Positions 1 to 6,859 of a stretch of DNA of 64,000 bases are shown piece after piece (position 1 is the first letter of the stretch; the number at the start of each line of letters is the position of its first letter). This DNA comes from Streptomyces sp. R41 (GTDB lineage: Bacteria > Actinomycetota > Actinomycetes > Streptomycetales > Streptomycetaceae), in assembly GCF_041053055.1 (NCBI RefSeq), contig NZ_CP163443.1, positions 1,178,001-1,242,000 on the forward strand. The letters are read 5' to 3'. Under the pieces are notes generated by a model, which worked only from the letters and a program-made list of their open reading frames with translations, was not told where the DNA came from and searched no databases. Both the position numbers and the translations under genes were made by a program.

Positions 1-29
1 TCACGTGGGTCTGCGGGACAGCGTCGCAT
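1..29 (-). CDS. Possible start of a divergent gene cut by the left edge
   Basis: On the minus strand an ATG at 29 is preceded by GGAAGGGAG (complement of 38-46) at a spacing of about eight bases, a very good Streptomyces ribosome binding site. Only nine codons are inside the window, so nothing can be said about the product. The frame stays open to the edge. It would be divergent from the PAS/SpoIIE gene. The call rests on the ribosome binding site alone. Confidence 0.3.
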
Positions 30-304
30 GATCGGTGCTCCCTTCCGGCCGGAGCGTCCCGGGCACACGCGCGTCCCGGGCGCCGTATCGCGCCCCGCGT
101 CTGCCACCCTCTTCGCGCCGGACCGCGCCGGGCCTCCCCGCCACGGGTGAGTTCCGGGCGCGCGGCGCCGGGAAACGGGTCCCGCACCCTCGCCATTCCT
201 GCCCCGGCGCTCTGCGGGTGCGATCGCGCCGACCGCGCAGCACGCTGGAAGCACGCCCGGATACGGGGCAGTGGTGCGCAGGACGGAGCTCGGAGGTGGT
301 CGCC

Positions 305-2404
305 TTGGCGCACAGCGATCCCGGCCGGCGAGTGGACGAGACGGCGGCCTCGATGCTGGAGGCGCTGTTCACCCAGTCACCGATCGGGCTGCACCTGCTG
401 GACACCGATCTGCGGGTGGTAAGGGTCAACACCGCCACCCCCGTGATGCGTGGCGTGCCCCTGGACGACATGAAAGGGCGCCCGATCCGCGACGTCTACG
501 ACATCGTCGAAGGCTGCAACGTGGAGGCGCTCCTGCGCGAGGTGCTGGAGAGCGGAGTCCCCCTCCTGCAGCGCGTCGTCCGGGCGCGTGGCGAGGGGAA
601 CCCCCCGCAGGAACGGCAATTCGAGATCAGCGCGCTGCGCCTGGAGAGTCCGTCCCGCTCTGTGCTCGGATTGGCGGTCACCGCGATCGACGTCACCGAG
701 CGGGAACGGGCCCGCACCCGCACCCAGGTGCTCGACGCCGTGCGCCGACACGTGGGACGCACCCTGGATCCGGCCGTGACCGGCGAGGAACTCGTCCCGA
801 CCGTGGTCCCCGCGTTCGCCGATATCGCGATCGTGGAGGTGGTGGAGGCCGTGATCCGCGGCGACGACCCGCCCCCGGCCCCGCTGTCCACGGGCACGCC
901 CCTGATGCGCACCGCGTTCCGCAGCGACCGCGCGCGGCCGCCGCAGGCCCATCCGGTGGGCGACGTCCATCGCCTACCGGCTCCGACCCCTTTCACCCAG
1001 GCCATGGCCGACCTGCGTCCGCGCGTGGTCGCGCTCCATCCGACCACCCCTTGGCTGTCCGTCGATCCCCCGCGCGCGCACGCGATCCACGCGTCGGGGG
1101 CCCATTCACTCCTCGTGGTTCCCCTGGCACTGCGCGACGCGGCCCTCGGCGTCGTCAGTCTGTACCGCAGCGGACACTCACCCCCCTTCGACGAAGGTGA
1201 CCGGGAGCTCGCGGTCGAACTGGCCACACACACCGCGTTGTGCATCGACAGCGCGCGGCGCTACACACGGGAGCACACGGTCGCCGCCACCGTGCACCGC
1301 CGACTGCTGCCCCGCCGCCCGGAGTCCCACGCATCACTGGAGACCGCCTACCTCTCCGCCACCGGCGCCGATCCCGGCGCCTGGTACGACACCATCGCCC
1401 TGTCCAGCGCCCGCACCGCCCTCGTCGTCGGCAAGGTGTCGGGAGGCGGCCTGAGCGCGGCCGCGACCATGGGGCAGCTGCGCACCGCCGTACGCTCCCT
1501 GTCGGCCTTCGACCTCGCCCCCGACGAGCTCCTCGCCCGCCTGCACGACACGGCGGGCCAGCTCGCCGCCGAACGGGCGCATCTCCCGCTCGGCGATCCG
1601 CTGCGCTGCGAAGCGCTCACCGCCGACTGTGTGTACGCGGTGCACGACCCCCTGACCGGCACGTGCGCGATGGCGGCGGCCGGCAATCTGGCCCCTCTCG
1701 TCGCGCAGCCCGACCACACTGTCACCAGCTGCGGCACACCGGCCGGGCCGCGGCTGGGCACGACGGAGGGCGCGCCCTTCGCGTCCGTCGACGTCGAGGT
1801 GCCGGACGGCAGCGTCCTGGTGTTCACCAGTGATCCGCTTCTCACCTCGTATCTCGCCGAATCCTCGGGCCCGTTGTCGTCGGCGGCGGACTATCGCGAC
1901 CGCCCGCTCCAGGACCTCTGCGACGCCGTCGTCTACGCGGTCCCGGCAGGTCTGGGGGCCGCCGATGCCGCGGTGATCGTCACGCGCACCCGGTCCTTTC
2001 CCCCCGACCGATTCGCGGCGTGGCCGCTCGATGCCGACCCCGAGGCCGTGGCCGTCGCCCGACGCCGTACCCGCGCCCAGCTCGCCGCGTGGGACGTCGA
2101 CGACGAGACCGCCTTCAACACCGAGCTCATCGTCAGCGAACTCGTCACCAACGCCGTCAAATACGGAACCCCGCCGCTCGAGCTCCGCCTGATCCATGAC
2201 CGCACCCTGACCTGCGAGGTGCGGGACGCCGGCTCGGCCGCACCGCACCTGCGCCATGCCGGCACGGTCGACGAGGGCGGACGCGGTCTGTTCATCGCCG
2301 CGGAGCTGGCACAGGCGTGGGGCACCCGTTACACGGCTCCGGGCAAGACGATCTGGACCGAGCAGCCGCTGCCCGGCGTCACCGCGCGCGAGGGCTCGTT
2401 CTGA
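305..2404 (+). CDS. PAS-GAF-SpoIIE-HATPase signalling protein with a degenerate phosphatase domain
   Basis: About 699 residues if started at TTG 305, chosen because GGAGG (292-296) sits eight bases upstream; an open frame extends further left without a better start. Domain order: PAS (about residues 15-130, ending IDVTERERAR), GAF (about 140-330), a PP2C/SpoIIE-like domain (about 345-560) and a C-terminal HATPase anti-sigma-type domain (N-box ELIVSELVTNAVKYG, later EGGRGLFIA). Proteins of this family usually dephosphorylate anti-sigma-factor antagonists and may phosphorylate partners in sigma-B-like networks. Here the usual metal motifs are altered: GGDWYD-type is PGAWYD, GDVxGHG-type is GKVSGGG, and the final DD motif is ADAAVIV. 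Phosphatase activity is therefore doubtful, while the ATP-binding module looks intact. No partner genes are adjacent. Confidence 0.88.
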   Translation: MAHSDPGRRVDETAASMLEALFTQSPIGLHLLDTDLRVVRVNTATPVMRGVPLDDMKGRPIRDVYDIVEGCNVEALLREVLESGVPLLQRVVRARGEGNPPQERQFEISALRLESPSRSVLGLAVTAIDVTERERARTRTQVLDAVRRHVGRTLDPAVTGEELVPTVVPAFADIAIVEVVEAVIRGDDPPPAPLSTGTPLMRTAFRSDRARPPQAHPVGDVHRLPAPTPFTQAMADLRPRVVALHPTTPWLSVDPPRAHAIHASGAHSLLVVPLALRDAALGVVSLYRSGHSPPFDEGDRELAVELATHTALCIDSARRYTREHTVAATVHRRLLPRRPESHASLETAYLSATGADPGAWYDTIALSSARTALVVGKVSGGGLSAAATMGQLRTAVRSLSAFDLAPDELLARLHDTAGQLAAERAHLPLGDPLRCEALTADCVYAVHDPLTGTCAMAAAGNLAPLVAQPDHTVTSCGTPAGPRLGTTEGAPFASVDVEVPDGSVLVFTSDPLLTSYLAESSGPLSSAADYRDRPLQDLCDAVVYAVPAGLGAADAAVIVTRTRSFPPDRFAAWPLDADPEAVAVARRRTRAQLAAWDVDDETAFNTELIVSELVTNAVKYGTPPLELRLIHDRTLTCEVRDAGSAAPHLRHAGTVDEGGRGLFIAAELAQAWGTRYTAPGKTIWTEQPLPGVTAREGSF

Positions 2405-2449
2405 CCCGCGCCGCGGGCCAGAACGCCTGGACCGCCCGCCTGGCCGTCT

Positions 2450-2463
2450 CGCCCGTACGGGCG
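2450..2463. terminator. 14-bp perfect palindrome after the PAS/SpoIIE gene
   Basis: CGCCCGTACGGGCG is self-complementary and lies 46 nt past the stop of the upstream gene, before the AT-richer stretch at about 2475-2505. It could act as a loop-poor terminator or be a protein-binding site. There is no T-tract, as is common in Streptomyces terminators. Confidence 0.35.
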
Positions 2464-2517
2464 GATGAAACGCGGACATACATCGCTATAGATATCTCTT
2501 GCTGACATAGTGCCGCC

Positions 2518-2664
2518 ATGAAGATCACGACCGTCGGCAACCGAGTCACCCGTACGGCAGGGAGCCGCGCCCGTCGAACGACCGGCCGCCGCGCCCTCCG
2601 GCCGATGAGCAGCCGCGTGTGCCGACCGGTCGCATCCCATGACGCCCACCGGTTCCGCCGGTGA
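2518..2664 (+). CDS. Small Arg-rich ORF coupled to the M1 peptidase gene
   Basis: A 48-codon frame begins ATG at 2518 (MKITTVGNRVTRTAG) and ends TGA at 2662-2664. It overlaps the GTG start of the metallopeptidase in the tetranucleotide GTGA, the arrangement expected for translational coupling. The peptide is strongly basic and matches no family I recognise. Upstream lies an unusually AT-rich stretch for this genome with TATAGATATCT (containing the 8-bp palindrome AGATATCT, about 2489-2496), suggesting a promoter or operator. I see no good ribosome binding site. It could be a leader peptide, a genuine small protein, or chance. Confidence 0.3.
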   Translation: MKITTVGNRVTRTAGSRARRTTGRRALRPMSSRVCRPVASHDAHRFRR

Positions 2665-4199
2665 AGGCGTCGTTCACGAGGTCCCTGAAGGGTCGTCCCC
2701 GCCGCACGGCCCTCGCCCTTGCCCTCACCGGTGCCGTCGGGATCACGGGCATCGCCGTCCTCGTCGGCACCCTCCCCCACGGGGGTCACGGCTCCCCCGC
2801 ACCCGGCCCCTCCGCCGCCTCGTCCGGCGAGGCCCCGTCCCCCGGCGCCCCGGGCATCGGCGATCCGCTCGTGCCCCTCGACGGCAACGGCGGCTACACG
2901 GTCCGCCGTTACACACTCGCCTTCGACTGGCGGGCACCCAGGACGCCGTTCGACGCGAGTACCACCATCAGCGCCACCGCCACGCAGGCCCTGTCCCGCT
3001 TCGACCTCGACTTCGCGGGCAACACGCTGCACACGGTCACCGTCGACGGCGCACCGGCGACCACCGCACGCCACGGCGACGAGCTCGTCGTCACTCCCGC
3101 CAAGCCGATCCCCCACAACAGCACCTTCACCGTGCGGGTCTCCTACACCGCCGACCCGACCCAGCAACGGCACCGCGGCGACGCGATCCAGGACTACGGC
3201 TGGGTGCCCACGTCCGACGGCACCGTGCTCTACGCACAGCCCAACGGCGCCAAGATGATCTTCCCGGCGGACGACCATCCGAGCCTGCGGGCGCCGATCA
3301 CCTTCCGCATCACCACCCCACCCGGCCTCACCGCAGTGGCCAACGGCCGGCTCGTCGAGCGCGTCCGGCGACCCGACGGACGGGTCCAATGGACGTACGA
3401 CTCCGAGCAGCCGGTCGCGGCGCAGCTGGTCCAGCTGGCGATCGGGAAGTTCGCGTTCGTCGACAGCACCGGCCCGCGCGGGCTGCCTGTCCGGGACGTG
3501 GTCCCGGACGGGCTGGTCACCGACACCCAGGAGTACCGCTCGCTCACCCCCGAGCACCTGGCCTGGCTCGAACGGCGGCTCGGCCCGTACCCGTTTCGCC
3601 GCTACGGGGTGCTGGTCGGGGACACCGACCTGCCGGTGGCGCTGGAGACGCAGTCACTGTCCGTCGTGCCGAGGGCCGACCTGCTGGGCGACCGGGTCGA
3701 CGCCGAGCGCAACCTCGTACACGAGCTGACCCACCACTGGACCGGCGACAGCGTCGCCATCCGGCGGTGGTCCGACCTGTGGCTGAGCGAGGGGCACGCC
3801 CGCTTCTACGAACGTCTCTACGCCGACACGCACGGCGGCGCAGGCATCGAGTCCGCGATGCGGGCTGCGTACGAGCAGCACGACCAGTGGCGTCACGACG
3901 CCGGAGCGCCCGCCGAACCCACCGAGCCGACCCTCTTCAAGCAGATGCGGTACGACGGTTCGGCGCTGGTGCTCTACGCGTTGAGGGAGAAGGTCGGCGA
4001 GGAGACCTTCGACAGGATCGAGCGGTCCTGGGTGAGCAAGTACCGAGGCCGGGCCGCCGGCACCCGGGACTTCGTCGCGCTCGCGTCCGAGGTCGCGGGC
4101 AGGGACCTGAACCCGTTCCTGACCCCGTGGCTGTACGGGGCGCACACCCCGCCCATGCCGGGGCACCCCGACTGGCAGGTGGACCCGGTCCAGGACTGA
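2661..4199 (+). CDS. Secreted M1-family zinc metallopeptidase
   Basis: 512 residues, GTG start. The N-terminus has a basic stretch followed by a hydrophobic segment (about residues 15-35), a signal peptide or anchor, then a Pro/Ser/Ala-rich spacer. Residues 60-260 look like the beta-rich N-terminal domain of M1 aminopeptidases. The gluzincin site is HELTHHW at about residue 354, with the downstream zinc ligand in WLSEGHARF about 20 residues later, giving the full HExxH-x18-E signature. At roughly 500 residues it is shorter than full aminopeptidase N, matching the compact actinobacterial M1 type. It probably cleaves peptides outside the membrane. It stands alone apart from the small overlapping ORF in front of it. 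Confidence 0.9.
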   Translation: MKASFTRSLKGRPRRTALALALTGAVGITGIAVLVGTLPHGGHGSPAPGPSAASSGEAPSPGAPGIGDPLVPLDGNGGYTVRRYTLAFDWRAPRTPFDASTTISATATQALSRFDLDFAGNTLHTVTVDGAPATTARHGDELVVTPAKPIPHNSTFTVRVSYTADPTQQRHRGDAIQDYGWVPTSDGTVLYAQPNGAKMIFPADDHPSLRAPITFRITTPPGLTAVANGRLVERVRRPDGRVQWTYDSEQPVAAQLVQLAIGKFAFVDSTGPRGLPVRDVVPDGLVTDTQEYRSLTPEHLAWLERRLGPYPFRRYGVLVGDTDLPVALETQSLSVVPRADLLGDRVDAERNLVHELTHHWTGDSVAIRRWSDLWLSEGHARFYERLYADTHGGAGIESAMRAAYEQHDQWRHDAGAPAEPTEPTLFKQMRYDGSALVLYALREKVGEETFDRIERSWVSKYRGRAAGTRDFVALASEVAGRDLNPFLTPWLYGAHTPPMPGHPDWQVDPVQD

Positions 4200-4334
4200 G
4201 CCGTCACTCCGCCGGAGGCGGGCGAACCGCTCGGTACAGGGGCTTGCGCCGGCTCCCGCCGGAGGGGACGTGCTGCCGCCGACCGGGTGGCCTGTGCCGT
4301 GCGGCTGGTCCACCTCGGTGACGCTTGGCGCGAC

Positions 4335-4413
4335 GTGGCGTGAAGGGCACGGAAGCGTACGAGGGGTGGCGTGAAGGGCAACTCCTTTGTCCTGGTTGCG
4401 TGTCCTGGTTGCG
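4335..4413 (+). repeat. Direct repeats upstream of the amidase gene
   Basis: Two 15-bp copies of GTGGCGTGAAGGGCA (4335-4349 and 4366-4380, start-to-start 31 bp) are followed by two adjacent 13-bp copies of TGTCCTGGTTGCG (4388-4400 and 4401-4413). They lie 26-104 bp before the amidase ATG, where promoter and operator elements are expected. They may be regulator sites or slippage products. Confidence 0.6.
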
Positions 4414-4438
4414 ACGAGCATGGTTGGAGACCCTTGCA

Positions 4439-6436
4439 ATGAGAAAACCTGTCGCCCCCCGTATCCCCCGCGCGACGGTATGCGGGTGCCGCCGGATCGT
4501 GTGCGTGACCGCATCGGCGGCGATCCTGGTGCCCCTGCTGCTCGGCCCGCCGGCCTTCGTCGACGTGGCGGCCGACCAACGCCTGCAGAAAGCTTTCACC
4601 ACCGCCGCGGACGAGTACCACGTACCGCGAAGCGTGCTCATGGGCGTGTCCTACCTGCAGTCGCGCTGGGACTCCCATTCCGGCGCTCCGAGCGTCGTCG
4701 GCGGCTACGGGCCGATGCACCTGGTCGACGCCCAGCAGGCCCAGGCCCAGGCGAAGCCGCCTCGCGGCAGTGCCCGGCCGCACGCGGTGGCGGCGGGTCC
4801 GCCGGACTCACACGAGGCGAACCCCTCGGGCAGCGGCTTGGAGGAGCCGACGGACCTGCGACAGGCCGCCCGCCTGATCGGGGCCCCTGCCGGGAGACTG
4901 CGGACGGACGCCGCCGCCAACGTGCGCGGTGGCGCGGCGCTCCTGGCGGCGGTGCAACGACGGCTCGGCAAGCCGCTCAGCGCCGACCCGGCGGACTGGT
5001 GGGAGGCGGTGGCGGAGTTCCCGGGTACGGAGGACGCCGCGTCGGCGGCGACGTACGCGAACGACGTCTTCTCGGTGATCCGCCAAGGCGCGCACCGCAC
5101 CACCGACGCGGGGCAGCGCCTCACCCTCCCCGCAAGCCCTGGCGTGCGCCCCCGCACCTCCCCGCAGGACGCCGCGCGATCGAAGGACGTCGAGTGCCCG
5201 GTGGAGCTGCACTGCTCCTGGCTCAGCGCGCCGTACGTCGAGATCGACGACGGGAACTACGGCAATCACGACCTCGCCGACCGGCCCAGGGACCAGAAGA
5301 TCGAGTACATCGTCATCCACGACACCGAGGCGCCGCTCGCATCCATGCTCCTGACCGTGCAGGATCCGACGGAGGCGTCCTGGCACTACTCGATCCGCTC
5401 CAAGGACGGTCACATCACCCAACACGTCAGGACCAAGGACATGGCCTGGCACTCGGGGAACCAGTTCGTGAACGCCCGCTCGATCGGCATCGAGCACGAG
5501 GGATTCCTCAGGCAGCCGCACACCTGGTACTCGGAACAGATGTACCGGGCTTCGGCCCGTCTGGTGCGTTACCTGGCGAAGAAGTACGACATCCCGCTCG
5601 ACCGGCAGCACATCTTCGGCCACGACAACGTCCCGTCCCCGACCGCCGGCTCCATCCCCGACATGCACGACGACCCCGGCCCCTTCTGGGACTGGCGGCA
5701 CTACTTCGACCTCCTCGGCGCGCCCCTGCGTGCCACGGCCCGATCGAAGAGCGACATGGTGACCGTGCTGCCGGACTTCGCCACCCACAAGCCGCCGTTC
5801 ACGGGGTGCACCAAGAGCGGGGTGCCGTGTGCGCCGCACGGCTCCAGCGCCGTCCGCCTGTACACCGAGCCGCACGAGGACGCCCCGCTGATCCAGGACC
5901 CGGGCCGGAAACCGGACGGTGAAGACTCCACGGAGGACGTCAACGACCTGGGGTCGCGCGTCTCCGCCGGCCAGACCTTCGCGGTCGCCGATCGCAAGGG
6001 CGACTGGACGGCGATCTGGTACCAGGGCAACAAAGCATGGTTCAAGAACCCGAAGAAGCACCCGACCGCCGTCGGTGCGAGCGGCCGGATGGTGACTCCG
6101 AAGGACGGCTTGAGCGAGATCCCCGTGTACGGGCGTGCCCTCCCGGAGGAGGACGCCTACCCCGACGAGGTGCCGGAGCAGTCCGAGTCGCCGCTCCCGT
6201 ACAGCATCCTCGCCGGCCAGCGGTACGTGACACAGGCCCGCCTCGCCGGTTCCTACATCGACAGATCGTCCTTCGGCGACACACCCAACCCGGTGGTGAA
6301 GGGCCGGGAGCAGTACTACGAGATCCAGCTCGGCCACCGGCTCGCCTACGTCCGGGCGAGCGATGTGGACGTGGTGAGCTCATCGGCTACCGCAGGCCCG
6401 CCGGCAGGACACACGCCGCGCCCTCCTGCGCGGTGA
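4439..6436 (+). CDS. Secreted N-acetylmuramoyl-L-alanine amidase
   Basis: 665 residues. ATG 4439 is supported by GGAGA eight bases upstream. The N-terminus is basic and then hydrophobic (VCVTASAAILVPLLLG), a signal peptide or anchor. Residues about 45-210 resemble a transglycosylase-like helical region (EYHVPRSVLMGVSYLQSRWD). An amidase_2 domain follows: EYIVIHDTE carries the first zinc histidine, then SWHYSI, and the distal ligand lies in DMHDDPGPFWDW. The C-terminal third contains SH3-like segments (VSAGQTFAVADRKGDWTAIWY). The enzyme should cut the bond between MurNAc and the stem peptide in the wall. It is a single gene, with direct repeats in its upstream region and a long non-coding stretch after it. 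Confidence 0.88.
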   Translation: MRKPVAPRIPRATVCGCRRIVCVTASAAILVPLLLGPPAFVDVAADQRLQKAFTTAADEYHVPRSVLMGVSYLQSRWDSHSGAPSVVGGYGPMHLVDAQQAQAQAKPPRGSARPHAVAAGPPDSHEANPSGSGLEEPTDLRQAARLIGAPAGRLRTDAAANVRGGAALLAAVQRRLGKPLSADPADWWEAVAEFPGTEDAASAATYANDVFSVIRQGAHRTTDAGQRLTLPASPGVRPRTSPQDAARSKDVECPVELHCSWLSAPYVEIDDGNYGNHDLADRPRDQKIEYIVIHDTEAPLASMLLTVQDPTEASWHYSIRSKDGHITQHVRTKDMAWHSGNQFVNARSIGIEHEGFLRQPHTWYSEQMYRASARLVRYLAKKYDIPLDRQHIFGHDNVPSPTAGSIPDMHDDPGPFWDWRHYFDLLGAPLRATARSKSDMVTVLPDFATHKPPFTGCTKSGVPCAPHGSSAVRLYTEPHEDAPLIQDPGRKPDGEDSTEDVNDLGSRVSAGQTFAVADRKGDWTAIWYQGNKAWFKNPKKHPTAVGASGRMVTPKDGLSEIPVYGRALPEEDAYPDEVPEQSESPLPYSILAGQRYVTQARLAGSYIDRSSFGDTPNPVVKGREQYYEIQLGHRLAYVRASDVDVVSSSATAGPPAGHTPRPPAR

Positions 6437-6859
6437 CGGGGCATGGTCCAGCGGTGTCGGCCGAGCCGGACCTTGTGCGCCTGCGGCGCGGCTTCCTTCC
6501 GGGTCAGGCATATGCCACTCGTATGCAGTAAGACGCGACCGGTGCGCAGCTCATCGACGTCCTGTCGGGCGCGATCGCTGACGAGGAGTGAATCGGGCGG
6601 CGAACGCCCGGCGCTGCCGACGTCAGGCGTCCGGCAGCGAGGCCGTCCGGGCGCCGTCGCGAGCTGCTGCCGCGCCAAAGCGATCGAGTTCGAGTGGCAG
6701 CCCGACGGTGGACATTGGAGACTTAACACGGTTTTGGAACCCGTCAACACCTCCCGAACTCATGACTTCCGGATAGCTCGCTCCGGACATCAAAAAACGC
6801 GAGTACAGGGCGCCGACCGTAGTGGCCGAGTGCGCTCGACAGTTCCTCAAGGAGCTCGC
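6437..6859. other. Non-coding region before the peptide locus
   Basis: 423 nt separate the amidase from the peptide-synthetase locus. The middle holds a decayed oxygenase fragment (see 6580-6716). The last 140 nt are comparatively AT-rich (AACACGGTTTTGGAAC, CATCAAAAAACGC) and contain two TCCGGA hexamers (near 6769 and 6782). This is the likely promoter region of the locus. Confidence 0.5.
6580..6716 (+). pseudogene. Remnant of a SyrP/TauD-like oxygenase gene
   Basis: About 70 nt ending at 6716 align closely with 13395-13463 of the intact oxygenase gene downstream. The readable part gives CRAKAIEFEWQPDGG here and CRANAITFEWQTDGG there. Upstream of it weaker matches continue with small indels (GGCGTCCGGCAGCGAGG against GGCGTTCGGCACCGAGG, and GACGAG..ATCGGG), so the frame is broken. 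No start, iron ligands or C-terminus remain. This is the fossil of a second oxygenase gene, left by duplication followed by deletion, or by replacement of the cluster's left end. Confidence 0.7.

Noticed and set aside
1..471. Long open frame antisense to the PAS domain region
   Set aside because: It lies opposite clear PAS coding sequence, has no ribosome binding site or recognisable content, and is a typical GC-rich shadow.
2639..4321. 560-codon frame overlapping the M1 peptidase
   Set aside because: It is Arg/Pro-rich without motifs, while the other frame encodes an intact HExxH peptidase with proper codon bias.
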